Assembly: GCA_022225965.2 (NCBI GenBank)
Contig: JAKJXP020000055.1
Coordinates: 186,001 to 250,000, forward strand
From: Diatrype stigma
Lineage: Eukaryota > Ascomycota > Sordariomycetes > Xylariales > Diatrypaceae
DNA length: 64,000 nt
Direction: 5' to 3'
Shown here: positions 34,282-44,462 of the stretch, piece by piece
How positions within the stretch are numbered: position 1 is the first letter of the stretch
Layout of the letters: the number at the start of each line of letters is the position of its first letter
Translations under genes and position numbers: made by a program
Notes under the pieces: generated by a model
The model's database searches: none
Told to the model about the DNA's origin: nothing
What the model saw: only the letters and a program-made list of their open reading frames with translations

Positions 34282-35439
34282 CTACCCCATCAGCTGGCGG
34301 ATGTCCTCGGGCGGCCACCGGACCTGGGCGAAGGTGAGGCAGCGCTTGATGCTCTGCAGGTACTTGCGCGTGACTTCGTCCCCGAGGATGTGGCTGCGCT
34401 CGCTGCCATCGTGCAGCTTCTCGCGGGCGCTCCGCTCGTGGATGCCGACCATGGTGACGCCGATGGGCCAGGCGGCCTTGCCGATGCTGAGGCGCAGGTA
34501 GCCGTCGTTGGCGTCGACGTAGCGGCGCTCCTGCGCCGCCTTGACGATCTCCACCACGGGGCCCAGCACGTCGTCGTCCAGGTCGCCCGCCTCGAACTTC
34601 CGGAACAGCGGCCGCATGTTGTCCCGGCTCGACGTCATCGCGCTGACGGCCGCCTTGCTCGCGAACGTCTGGTGCGTGGGCGTCTGGTCTTGGGCAGCGC
34701 TCTTCTGCTCCCGCGCGAGCGCCGCCTCCCACTCCCGCAGCACCATCGTGAAGTACGACGCCAGCTGCCGGAACAGGTACCGCCGCGCCTCGCGCCCCGA
34801 AGGCACCGTCCCGTCCACCTTCATGTCCGCCTCGTCCAGCAGCCGCAGCGTCGTGGGGATCGGGCCGGACGTCACGACCGTCGTCAGGCGGCGGTAGCGC
34901 CGCAGCCGCCGCCGGTGCGACTCGCCGAACACGGTGGCGGGCTCGCCGAGCTCGCGCAGCCGCCGCACCAGCTCCTCGTCGGGGACGTCCTCGTCCTCTC
35001 CTCCACCCTCGCCACCGGACGAGCCGGCGGCGGCCTCGCTGCCCGCGCGCGGAGGCGGAGTCTCGGGGAGGCCGAGCCGCTTCCGGCGCGCCCGCTCCTC
35101 GGCCGCCGCTGCTTCTTCGCGCCGCCGCCGCGTCTCGTCTTCGAGACGCCGCCGCTTCTCCTCCCGCGCCCGCGACTCCTCGAGCGCTTCTTCCTCGCGC
35201 TTCCGCTTCTCCGCTACCTTCTGCGCCCGCTTCTGCTCTAGCGCCGCCTGCTCGGCTCGGTACGCGGCCTCGCGCGCCGCTTCGGCTTCGGATCGCCTCA
35301 TGTACTTTTTGGTGGGGGGTTGCGCCGCCGTGCTCTCGTTCTCGGTGCTGGTGGTTGTGGTGGTGGTGGCTGCGGGCTTGCTTGTCGGAGGTACTTTTGC
35401 CTTGGCAATCTCCTTCGCCATTAGGGCTGCGAAGTCCAT
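34282..35439 (-). CDS. prp18: Pre-mRNA-splicing factor 18 (Prp18)
   Basis: A single exon of 385 aa. The N-terminal part has MDFAALMAKEIAKAK and a long Arg/Glu/Ala-rich charged helix (about residues 45-125). An SFM-like motif follows (DVPDEELVRRLRELGEPATVFGES). The C-terminal Prp18 domain (about 225-385) has the conserved DNMRPLFRKFEAGDL, YLRLSIGKAAWPIGVTMVGIHERS and KYLQSIKRCLTFAQ blocks. Prp18 acts in the second step of splicing, helping 3' splice-site selection with Slu7. Coding GC is high, as in its neighbours. It converges with CSN1 and diverges from SAP18. Confidence 0.95.
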   Translation of the reverse strand: MDFAALMAKEIAKAKVPPTSKPAATTTTTTSTENESTAAQPPTKKYMRRSEAEAAREAAYRAEQAALEQKRAQKVAEKRKREEEALEESRAREEKRRRLEDETRRRREEAAAAEERARRKRLGLPETPPPRAGSEAAAGSSGGEGGGEDEDVPDEELVRRLRELGEPATVFGESHRRRLRRYRRLTTVVTSGPIPTTLRLLDEADMKVDGTVPSGREARRYLFRQLASYFTMVLREWEAALAREQKSAAQDQTPTHQTFASKAAVSAMTSSRDNMRPLFRKFEAGDLDDDVLGPVVEIVKAAQERRYVDANDGYLRLSIGKAAWPIGVTMVGIHERSAREKLHDGSERSHILGDEVTRKYLQSIKRCLTFAQVRWPPEDIRQLMG

Positions 35440-36223
35440 CTTGGATGGTTGGTCGCGGTGGCGGTGGTAGTGGTGATGGCGTTGTTCGTTGTTCGTTGTT
35501 CGTCGTATCTGGGAGGACAGCTGGAGGGTTTGCGTGCCGTGCGCGGAACCTGATAAAGGGACGAGTATAGGCTGTTTAGCTACGTCGTAGATGCAGGAGA
35601 AATGGAACCGCCTTGATAGTGGTTGGCGGCAATTGTTCGTTGACAGCCGGTGATGTTTTGAAACGTTTTAGACTGGATGGTGTTCACTGTCGAATGCGGG
35701 TGATAGATAGTTCCAGGTTAGTTACTGGGTAAGTAGGTATAGAGCCGCAGCGGGTTCGGAGAATTTAAGGATGGCCTACGAAGTCCCTGATAGGTGATCC
35801 GGCGTTGGCGCGATGGAGCATTAGCTCGCGTGCCCGCCCCGATAGCCTGGTCACGTAGTGCGCTGGATGTATGTATGTATTGTATGTACTGTATGTACAT
35901 ACATACACACATACAATACCTCTTCTAACATGAAGTTCATGCCACCGGTACCTACAGATAGCTTTGTCTACATGCGCAAACATGCGAACATCCTACCATC
36001 CTTCATCATCGTCAGCCTTGTCTGCTATTTCGATTTTTTTGTCCACTCAATCGACTGACCCTATCTCTTCGTTTAGTCAATTCCCATGCAGAATTACGCG
36101 CATAATATGAACTTCGCTAGTGGTACATGATAATGCTCTCGTAGCACTTCGATTCTTTCCTGTCACTCGTACCTCCAAAGGCCGGCTGGCTTGCTGGCTT
36201 GTATATAACGGGGCGCAATCGCG
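35440..36223. other. Divergent promoter region, Prp18 and SAP18
   Basis: 784 bp between two divergent starts. An ATACATAC/GTATGTAT inverted repeat lies at 35867-35912 and could form a hairpin. No gene seen. Confidence 0.55.
35867..35912. repeat. GTATGTAT...ATACATAC inverted repeat
   Basis: GTATGTATGTATTGTATGTA on the left side is answered by TACATACATACACACATAC on the right, with an imperfect centre. It is an AT-rich cruciform candidate in the divergent promoter. Confidence 0.75.
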
Positions 36224-37371
36224 ATGGACCGACACACGACTCCTCCGTTCATGGTGCAGGTATTCTATCGGACCGGCGCATTCCATAGGTCAGTGTCCCC
36301 GGCCTATCTAGTGCCTACCTCTGTCTACATGAGGTGCTGCGTTGTATCCTTTGCGACGGACGGGAGGGCCCCTACATCTAGACAAGGCGCATCGTGTCGC
36401 ATCCCAGCACATCACATCGCATCCCACCTTCATCCTCAAGGTCTTAAGAAAGAAGCTATGTAGCTAACATAGTTCGCTTGAACAAAACTCCCAGACCAGA
36501 TGAGTTCGCGACGACACCGCTACCGTCCCACCTGACCATCCACACCTGGCCAGACTGCACCCTCACTGAGCTGACCGAGCATGTCGCCGCCGCCGCCTCG
36601 TCCGCCTCCCTTCCGCTCCTCCCCGACCCAGCAATCGGGACGCGCCTCGCCTACCGCCTGATCTTCGCCGACACGCGCGGGGCTAGCGGCGGCGGCAGCG
36701 GTCCAGCCGGTGGTGGTGGTGGTGGTGGCTTCGCCCTTGCGCACTCGCGATACATAGCGAAAGACATCGGTAGCGTAGTCATCGGCGACGGGGGCCCCGC
36801 TCTGGACCCGAACGATATCGAGGCGACGAAAAAGGCTGTAGGGGTGGTACAGACGCCTAACGGAGAAGAAGAAGAGGACGGCGTCGGGAAAGACAAAGGA
36901 GGGAACGGTGACAGCGACGGCAACAGCAACAGCGACGGCAGCAAGACGCTGGCTGAAGCCCGCTTCGTCCCTGGTGACTTCGTCTCGTGCGCGATCCTGC
37001 CGCCGCTGCCTGACGGGTCCGTCGCGCCCGCGAGCGATGCGCGCACGGGGCGTGGCGTCGGCGTTGGTGAGGCGAGACCACTAGACTCTTATTCTTCCAG
37101 TGGCGGCGGCGGCGGCGATAGCAGAGAGCGGGAGAACGGATTTCCCCGCGCCGGGGGCAGGGGGGGATACGGCGGATATGGGGGGTATGGCGGGCCCGGC
37201 GGCGGTGATAGGAGTGGGCTACCTTCTCGTCACAACAGAGGTATGGTAGGAGGAGGAGGAGGAGGAGCTAGGGGTAGTGGAGGTAATGTGCCTTTCGGGG
37301 AATGGCGGAGAGGCGAGAGGCTGCCGGATGTCCCGCCTGCCGGGAGGCCAAGAGGGAGGGGAAGATGGTAG
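36224..37371 (+). CDS. SAP18-family Sin3-associated protein
   Basis: Two exons, 36224-36288 and 36495-37371, give 313 aa. Exon 1 encodes MDRHTTPPFMVQVFYRTGAFH and splices (GTCAGT...CCAG) to RPDEFATTPLPSHLTIHTW, restoring the SAP18 fold (ubiquitin-like, about residues 1-190). Later blocks are AIGTRLAYRLIFADTR, YIAKDIGSVVIG, ARFVPGDFVSCAILPPLPDGSVAP. The C-terminus is rich in Gly, Arg and Tyr (GGYGGYGGYGG) and ends with GEWRRGERLPD, also seen in fungal homologues as I recall. SAP18 links the Sin3-histone deacetylase complex, and in animals the ASAP exon-junction complex, to its targets. A Met at 36478 opens the second-exon frame but would delete the first conserved strand. Acidic and Ser/Asn-rich loops interrupt the domain near 36860-36950. 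Confidence 0.9.
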
Positions 37372-38021
37372 GTAGGTAAGTAACGTTAGCCTGGTGTTCG
37401 TCCTACCTAGGAATCGCAATGCTGTGAATGAATGCGCAACGAGCCGCTCGGTGCGGCCCAGCCGCTTCGCGCTCAACCAACTAAGGTACCATTGACTACC
37501 TACATACCTAATGTACGTTGTAGAGCCAGGTATAGAGTAGCCATGCACGTGAGAGTGAGTTCCGCTACGGCATATCTACCTACCTACGAATGTAAGTTGC
37601 CAATATCCGTATTTTTGTCATACTGATGCTTTTTTTTTTTTTTTTTTTTTCTCTGCTCAGGAGAATGTACTTGAGCACTGGATATTTCCTAGGTAACGTC
37701 TACATTCATGGCTGACAAGACGGCGCAATACCTAGAATGCATAGATTCATTACAAACAAATTTATAGATTTTTCCACAGAGGCACATTCAGAAGCGCTTG
37801 AGTGAAACCATCGTACAATATGCAGGTCATTGGACCTTGGTAACACTCCAACTTATACGGACCTAACCTAAATACCTATAGTTAGGTACGCAGTAGTCTA
37901 GACTGCAACTATAGCCGGTCTATACGGGGCCTCGACCTCAAATTAGTCATGTAGTACGACGGTGACATTGTTGCTAGCTTCGTGCTGCCTATATGAAACC
38001 ATTTTACTGGAAATATTTCAA
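37372..38021. other. Intergenic region downstream of SAP18
   Basis: It contains a pure T tract at about 37630-37651 and several AGGTA/TACCTA units. No gene seen. Confidence 0.55.
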
Positions 38022-38117
38022 GCATCAGTGGTTTAGTGGTAAAATCCATCGTTGCCATGAAAAGGAACTTCCTTTAATGAATTCGATGGGCCCCGCGTTC
38101 GATTCGCGGCTGATGCA
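38022..38117 (+). tRNA. tRNA-Gly(GCC) with a 25-nt intron
   Basis: The cloverleaf is complete. Acceptor stem GCATCAG pairs with CTGATGC, followed by discriminator A. The D arm includes TGGTTTAGTGG (A box). The anticodon stem is CATCG/CGATG with loop TTGCCAT, anticodon GCC at 38054-38056. The T arm is CCGCG-TTCGATT-CGCGG (B box). A 25-nt intron (38058-38082) interrupts the anticodon loop just after position 37, the canonical place for nuclear tRNA introns. CCA is not encoded. A T13 run at 38139-38151 should end Pol III transcription. Confidence 0.95.
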
Positions 38118-38138
38118 TTCTTCTGAGAAATAGAAGTA

Positions 38139-38151
38139 TTTTTTTTTTTTT
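38139..38151 (+). terminator. RNA polymerase III terminator (T13)
   Basis: A run of 13 T starting 21 bp after the tRNA-Gly 3' end, more than enough for Pol III termination. Confidence 0.85.
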
Positions 38152-40164
38152 GGCCTTCTGTTGTTCTTCTGAGATCCTTACGGAACGATATTGGTTGGGT
38201 ATGCTCGGGAGCTGTCTCCCTCACTCCGGCAGTTTTTGCCAATGCCCCTACCGGAAGGTAGTAAGTATCACGCAGACATAGTTCATCATTAGTCGATGGT
38301 ATCGCAGCTCAGTCAATGATACGAAGTAGTAGGGATGTTTAAATGCCTGATGGAGCCGGGCCGGCCTCTGGGGCACACTGATGCTATCAATCGTATACTA
38401 CTTACTATGTATGCCAGTGTACAGTCATGCGTACAAATTCTCAACCGGAGTATACAAGTTCTAATAGATGTGTAGTTCCGGCTCGTAACGAGAGGAACTA
38501 CTTTCTTGAAGCTTGTATGTTATACAAAAAACTCAAATGGCATTGGGACGCTTTCCCGTCAGGGATATTCATATCTGGCTATGTAGTATTCATAGTGCTT
38601 CAGGGATATACCTTTGCCGACCCCGTTGCACAGCATGTGCAACGAGGGAAATGGTCGAAGACCAGCCAGCCAGCCCCCTTTGAAAGGGGGCAAGAATCAT
38701 AGGGCCTGGGCCTGCGCCAGCCCAGTATACGGGCGGGAACCAGTGACACTTGGTTGCGAAAGGCATGTAGATTGACCTCCGTCATACGATGAGTATAAGT
38801 AATCCCAGGCCGCCGTCTAATTCCATACCCGTCCTCAAAACCAGCTTCCATCGTCTGCGAAACCCCCCGGCTGCCAGCCGAGGGGCCGCTCGTGCCTGGA
38901 GCAGGAGTGACATGGGTTCATAGAATACGTAGGCCCGGTACCCTTGATGTTCCTCTACGAAAGTAGATTCAAAAGCCGACGACCCTCTAATAATGGGCCT
39001 CGTCTGGTTTCTGGCGACGGCCGAGGGCAGCACCGGGACGGGCAAATCGCTGTCGACTGTGTATTCAAAGGTTGCCGCTGCTGCCGCTGCTGCTGCGTGT
39101 AAGTTGCGGCAAGAGCTTTTTACACCCACGGGAACAGGCGAGCGCATAGAGCCCTCGTTCCTGCTACTGCCCCTTTCCCGGTGCCTTGTCACGATATTTT
39201 CTTACTGCTTCTCCTGGGCTAGTTGAAAAGAACCGCCGCACATCGAGCTGCCGACGGCGTATTGTCTGCCTGCCTGCGTGGCTGGCGAAGAATCTCAGGA
39301 GCCTCCGGGTGAGAGAGGACTTGGGGATTGCCAGGTATCCTCCCTTGCTGGATGGACCTCTTGGGGCGTATATGCTCATTCAGGGGGACATCGCGCTCTT
39401 CGTCCTTCGCATGCCAAAGTTCGGGTCTATCCTTATACGCCTACGGTAGGTTCTGCAATAATATGACATGGGCTACCGGAGGTCCCTATAACATAGTTTA
39501 GCCTTACGCTCATGTCCCGAAATTTCTCTAGGTACTTATATGAACAGGCTTCATAACTAGCAAGGCACTTTAACTGGAAGTTTACAAGAGCGTTCAATAT
39601 CATGATTATATCTTCTATGCCGCTTATACGCGGCTGTTTGGCAGATAAGAGCCCCCCTCCATTCCTATATTCTTCCTTGATAATCCTCTTGCCGCTATCT
39701 TTCATATCATATCTACGTTTTGGACGACGTTGCAGCTCTGCCTATGCCTTCGTCATACTACAAATAGGATCCTATCACGTCCCCTCGCCAACCCCACCAA
39801 ATGCCCTGCGACAGCGGTGGCTTGGAATGAGTCGCGCCTCGCCTGTTCCAGTTATCGCCGAGGCGCGAAGTCGTTGACCTCTAGGGTGTTGAGGCAGAAG
39901 TTGCTTATTAACTGACTGGAAGGCAGTTGGGTCACTTGCCCAGGTGGGAGCAGTCCGCCGTCATCGGAGAGGTCGGAGAGCCGAAGGCACGCGGAGGGAG
40001 CGGCCGCAGCGGCGCAGCACAGCATCGCATACCCGGGCTTTACCGACCCTAACCACAACGGTCTGTCCGTCATTCATATAAGAGCCAAGCACTCAGCTAT
40101 TCTTATGTCTTCGTGAAGCATCATCGATCTTGGTTTCTTAGCATCGACAAGCCCCTTGCCCAAT
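38152..40164. other. Intergenic region with an unexplained GC-rich patch
   Basis: 2 kb without a recognised gene. Between about 38800 and 39400 GC rises, and open frames of 70-136 codons overlap on both strands. One minus-strand frame has an alanine run encoded by GCAGCAGC. None shows a domain I know. It could be chance or a decayed gene. Confidence 0.4.
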
Positions 40165-40669
40165 ATGCCTGTATACCACATCGGTAAGCCTCTATTCTAT
40201 TGCTTTGGAGAATCACGGCTCGCAGCTAACGATGTATGCCCGCGAAAAAAGTGCTGTTCCGCCTGAAGCAGTCGGCGACGCAAGCGTCGATAAACGCCTT
40301 CACAGAGAAAGCTAGAGCGATGGCTGGACAGGTTCCTGGTAATTTGACATCACCCCGTACCCTCTGCTCCCAGCAAGTGCGATGATGTTAACCTCAAATG
40401 CCTAGGCCTCCTGAAGATCGATATCGGAAGCCCTCTCCCTATCACGGCCGCACGGAGCAAGGGATTCGACATGGGTGTCGTGGCCATCCTAGAGAAGCCG
40501 ACGGATATCGAAGTCTACGCAAAACATCCAGCCCACCTAGCGTAAGATCCGCACCTACCTACCAATTGTTTTCTCAAAACTGACATTTCTGGTATCTCAA
40601 AGGACCCAAAGTAGTCGTGAGGAGATTTGCGAAGATGCGCTTGTGTATGACATGGAATACCCTTCTTAG
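40165..40669 (+). CDS. Stress-responsive A/B-barrel (Dabb) domain protein
   Basis: Four small exons, 40165-40183, 40252-40338, 40406-40541 and 40603-40669, give 102 aa. The product reads MPVYHIVLFRLK at the start, then a helix (AFTEKARAMAGQVPGL), a strand (KIDIGSPL), KGFDMGVVAILE, and YAKHPAHLA before a terminal region ending DMEYPS. The order strand-helix-strand-strand with His in VYHIVLF and the AKHPAHL motif is that of the dimeric alpha/beta-barrel Dabb family. Such proteins occur in stress response or as small polyketide cyclases; no function can be assigned. All splice phases agree, with exons split after one, one and two codon bases. Confidence 0.85.
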
Positions 40670-42482
40670 TTCAGGTGAATCGAGCCGTGTTGAGACGATA
40701 GTTAGGGGTTTCCAGTTTCCTAAGCAAGCAGGTCTCTGAGGAGCTATATAACTGAAGTGATACTACTAATTGCCTTTTGGATCCTATTCTACTCTGCGGG
40801 CAAGTGTGCAATACCTCCCAAAATATAAGATAAAATAATAACCTTGCGTAGAACCCCGTGAAATACCCCCGTGTCGAATCAGATCTTCTCTGCTAAAATG
40901 AAAGCTTTCCGACATGAGTCCGATGGTGCCCAAAATGCAGTATTTCCTCAGGATTCTGAAAGAGTTCCCCCTTTGGCATATCATCGCCACAGCTGCTGAC
41001 CGCCTTGCCAGAAAGGACCACGAGCGGGCCAGTTCTCCCACCGGCGGGCCAAAGACGGGACAGGAAAGGAGAGGAAGTTGTCGCGCTTCACGGTACTATC
41101 GGCTCTTACGGCCGAGGACGTGGTTGGAAATAAGGTCAAGTGATCGACCAGGACGAGGCCCGGCTTCCCACCCGCTTGCAGGATCTGCCGTAAGGTAGGT
41201 AGCTAGGCCGCGAGGGCAACCTCGTCGTTGGTGAGGCATAGCATACACGAATGGGCGACTTTGCAGCTCGTGACCAGGTCCTCTAGCGAGCGAGCGAGCT
41301 GCTCCGTTCTTCCTCCGCGTCCGGTTTCAAAGCCGGACTCGTGGACACCCCCGGCTTTGGGGGCGTAGGTGGCGCCAGGTCCCGGCTCATCGCGGTCTCT
41401 ATGCTGCCAAGGCCCACAAGGCCGAGCGATAGCAGGGGGTGCGGAGGTGCCATATTGGGAACGGGTGGAATGCGGAGTGCAGAAGTGCCATGCGGATCAT
41501 GGGCCACCCGGCCTGGAGGAGCTGGGAAAGGATCCAACTCGGCCTGGCGACTGGACCGAATGCCATCCTCGTCGACAACAGCTCCCTGGAGAACATCAAG
41601 GTTTTTCTTTAGGACACTGACGCTGCACGCCAGCATGGTGAGCGGTAGGGTGTCCACAGAGACACGGGTTCTGGAGGAGGACTCCAGGGGCAGAAATCTG
41701 CTGCGTCGGTTCATACCAACATAGAGGAAGGCCGGCGCATACCCGCATCTGCAGCTGAACCCCTAAGCCAGCAGTTGTCGCTGGTCTTTGAGAGCGCTGC
41801 AGGGCAGACCCGAACACTTTCGCTCCCGAGATCGGACTTTTTCAGGGGCGGTGGGCCTTAGCCGCCTTACCATCCCCTACAGGTGAAATATGTTCTATGT
41901 GACCACTTATAACAGGTTATATACCTATGTACTTTCTTTGTATGAATATGAGCAAGAGTGTGGTGTACTACTACCTAGGTAACATGCTCTCCATTTGCCG
42001 ACGTGCAATCACCTACAAATGTACGTAGTATTATGTTTAGAATGATATCATGGCAACGAGAACGAGGCAGGTAGGTACTCTTGAATACTGGTTGGATATC
42101 TTAGTAACCCAGATAAACAAAATTCAACGAGATAAGACCATGGTAAGATATCTCGGATTAAAGCCGGTGCTACGGAACCAGAAAACAGTTCTCATGCCAT
42201 GGAGCGGAATATGCAACTGCCAATACCTATGAAAGACCGAAAACACGTAGATGAAGAAGAGCTGCTGGCAGAGCCCTCCACTTAGAACCAAGAAACAAAT
42301 TTTCATATTCATACTACCGAGCAGACCCCACACCAAGTTCCATGACCCCCCGCATTTCCGAGCTTCTCTGAGTAACAGATAGTCAGTTGTTTTTATTCTA
42401 TTTTATTTTAGCCAGGAACAAGCCTCATTCATAGTTGGAAATATACAAGGGAAACCGAAATAGGATTATCTCGGGTCCCAGA
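40670..42482. other. Intergenic region with a GC-rich coding-like island (about 41200-41850)
   Basis: Most of it is AT-rich. The island at 41200-41850 has open frames on both strands. On the minus strand a 143-codon frame (41714-41283) contains SVDTLPLTMLACSVSVLKKNLDVLQG. A different minus frame, open from about 41508 to a stop near 41211, ends EQLARSLEDLVTSCKVAHSC and then MLCLTNDEVAL, with paired Cys. The two protein-like parts lie in different frames, as expected for a relic or a gene whose introns I cannot place. The Cys-rich end recalls C-termini of some fungal Zn2Cys6 regulators, but I cannot assign it. Confidence 0.35.
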
Positions 42483-43973
42483 ATGGCGCTACCCTCGTCC
42501 ATGAAAGCCGTTGTCTTCGACGGCCCGTACAAGATCTCACTGCAGGACCGGCCCGTTCCCAAGAGTAAGCAAATCGAGTGTTCCCGAGCACGTACGTGTG
42601 TATTTTTGCGCTAAATGACGTACGCATGTAGTCCAACAGGATGGAGATATCATAGTCAAGGTACAAGCGACCGCATTGTGTGGCTCGTAAGTTTGGATTG
42701 TCTGTGTTGCTACTGTCGTCCCTGACCAGCCCCTAATCATCTCTCGTATTAGTGAGCTCCATGTATATCGTGGCCTGGAGGGTCGCGGGAGCGGCTATAT
42801 TATGGGCCACGAGTTTACTGGCGTCGTCGTTGATGCCGGTAAGGACGTTAAGACCGTTAAGATAGGGGACAAGATCGTGACGCCCTTCACTATATCTTGC
42901 CTAGACTGCTTCTACTGTAAGATGGGACACACGTCTCGATGCACGCAAAGCGTGGTGTTTGGATGTCCGGCTTTAGATGGTACGCAGATTATGTTCATTA
43001 CTACCTACAGGGCCCGTTGCTAACTCAGTCCATAGTAAGCACCGAAGATCCAATGCCCGCAGCTATTCTAACGCATGATAGGGAGGCCAAGCTGAGTACG
43101 TGCGAGTGCCTCTCGCCGACGGGACAGTCTTGAAGGCGCCCCCAGAGATAGACGACAAGGCGCTGGTACTTATGGCGGACATCTTCCCGACGGGATTTTT
43201 CGGTGCAAGGAACGCGTTCAATGCTCTAGGGCCACAGAAGCCTTCTGAGGCCACCGCAGTCGTGATAGGCTGCGGACCAGTTGGGTTGTGCGCCATCATC
43301 TCGGCGCTGGAGTATAAGCCAAAGCACCTCTTCGCCATCGACAGCGTAGACAGCCGTCTCGAGCTCGCAAGGGGCTTAGGTGCCGAGCCGCTCAACTTCA
43401 AGACGGATAAGGAGGGGATGATGGCCAGGATCAAAGAAGTCACGGATGGCCGAGGTGCCGATATAGTCGTCGAGGTGGTTGGCTTGAGCCCAGCGCTCAA
43501 GACGGCATTCGACATTTTGCGGCCGTTCGGATTCATCAGCAGCATCGGAGTCCATAATGCAGAGGTAGGAACAGAAAATCCCTCGGGCTGGTATTCCTAC
43601 GATAATTGACATGAGATCTAGATCCCCTTCGATGGTCATGACGCCTATGGGTACGTAAGAGGTAAAGCTTACGCATACACTCCTAGCTAACCGAGTAAAT
43701 AGCAAGAACGTACGCTTGCAGATGGGGAGATGTCCTGTCCGCGCTGTTTTCCCCGAAGCGCTCGAGCTCCTGAAGAAAAAGCAACACCTTCTCGGGTAAG
43801 TGTGTGACTCGATCACTACTTCCAAGATTAAGCATGTCCCCTTCTGCTCGTAGTTGTTGATGCTGACGCTATGCAGATTTATGTTCGAGAACATCATGCC
43901 CCTGTCCTCGGCTGTATCGGGCTACGAGCTGTTTGACCAAATGAAGGTGCAAAAGGTGGTATTCACCCCGTGA
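42483..43973 (+). CDS. Zinc-dependent alcohol dehydrogenase (MDR superfamily)
   Basis: Seven exons, 42483-42564, 42632-42686, 42753-42979, 43086-43564, 43622-43650, 43703-43795 and 43877-43973, give 353 aa. The GroES-like domain has the catalytic zinc ligands Cys in ATALCGSELH and His-Glu in MGHEFTGVV. The structural-zinc lobe holds the CLDCFYC and TSRC cysteines. The Rossmann domain carries AVVIGCGPVGLCA and a basic/acidic turn (FAIDSVDSRLELARGLGA); Asp at the end of the second strand suggests NAD+. It resembles the formaldehyde- and threonine-dehydrogenase-like branch. Substrate unknown. Exon 5 is only 29 nt. The start is MALPSSMKAVVF; the Met at 42501 is an equally good alternative. Its stop lies 12 bp from the convergent Sen15 stop. 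Confidence 0.92.
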
Positions 43974-43985
43974 GAGGCGGGGTCC

Positions 43986-44462
43986 TTAGTTCTGTCGAGG
44001 TTTGACAATGCCGTCGTGCATCAAGTAGTAGACAATGGTAGAATCGGCATGTACCGTAGCTAGCACCACTCGCTTGGGGCGGTCCGGCAACGACGCAGGA
44101 GTCTGAGGCTGCTGCTGCATTGAATCGAAGACTCTCGCGAACGACCTCAGGGTCCACTTCTCGGCCAGATGAGTCGGCAGGACCCATTCCACCTCGGGTG
44201 TCTCCGAGATGGCCGTATCCGGGCTCCGATGCTTCTTGAGCATCTCGATCTGATCGTCCGGGTGCAGGTACAGCCGGCGCGGAGGCAGGCCCGAGATCAA
44301 GGGCCGCGGCAGAGGTGACTGGTCCACAGGTGAATGTGTGTGAAGCTGCAGGTTCGTCCAGTCATGTTGGTACTGCAGATTCTCCAAGACCGTGCTGGCA
44401 AGCTCTCCGGTGTAATCGACCCCTGCCATTATGCCTGTTGTAGATCGGGAGACGGTAGGCAC
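43986..44462 (-). CDS. sen15: tRNA-splicing endonuclease subunit Sen15
   Basis: A single exon of 158 aa. The central and C-terminal parts match the Sen15 fold: LYLHPDDQIEMLK, then EVEWVLPTHLAEKWTLRSFARVFD, then RPKRVVLATVHADSTIVYY, and the ending MHDGIVKPRQN, which is highly conserved in fungi. Sen15 is a non-catalytic subunit that pairs with Sen34 in the heterotetrameric endonuclease that cuts introns out of pre-tRNAs. The first Met is at 44462; the Met at 44429 (MAGVDYTGEL) is an alternative start. The gene is convergent with the alcohol dehydrogenase, with only 12 bp between stops, so their 3' UTRs must overlap. Confidence 0.88.
   Translation of the reverse strand: MPTVSRSTTGIMAGVDYTGELASTVLENLQYQHDWTNLQLHTHSPVDQSPLPRPLISGLPPRRLYLHPDDQIEMLKKHRSPDTAISETPEVEWVLPTHLAEKWTLRSFARVFDSMQQQPQTPASLPDRPKRVVLATVHADSTIVYYLMHDGIVKPRQN

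Noticed and set aside
36478..36494. Met at 36478 as the SAP18 start
   Set aside because: It lies in the intron, and using it loses the conserved first strand encoded at 36224-36288.
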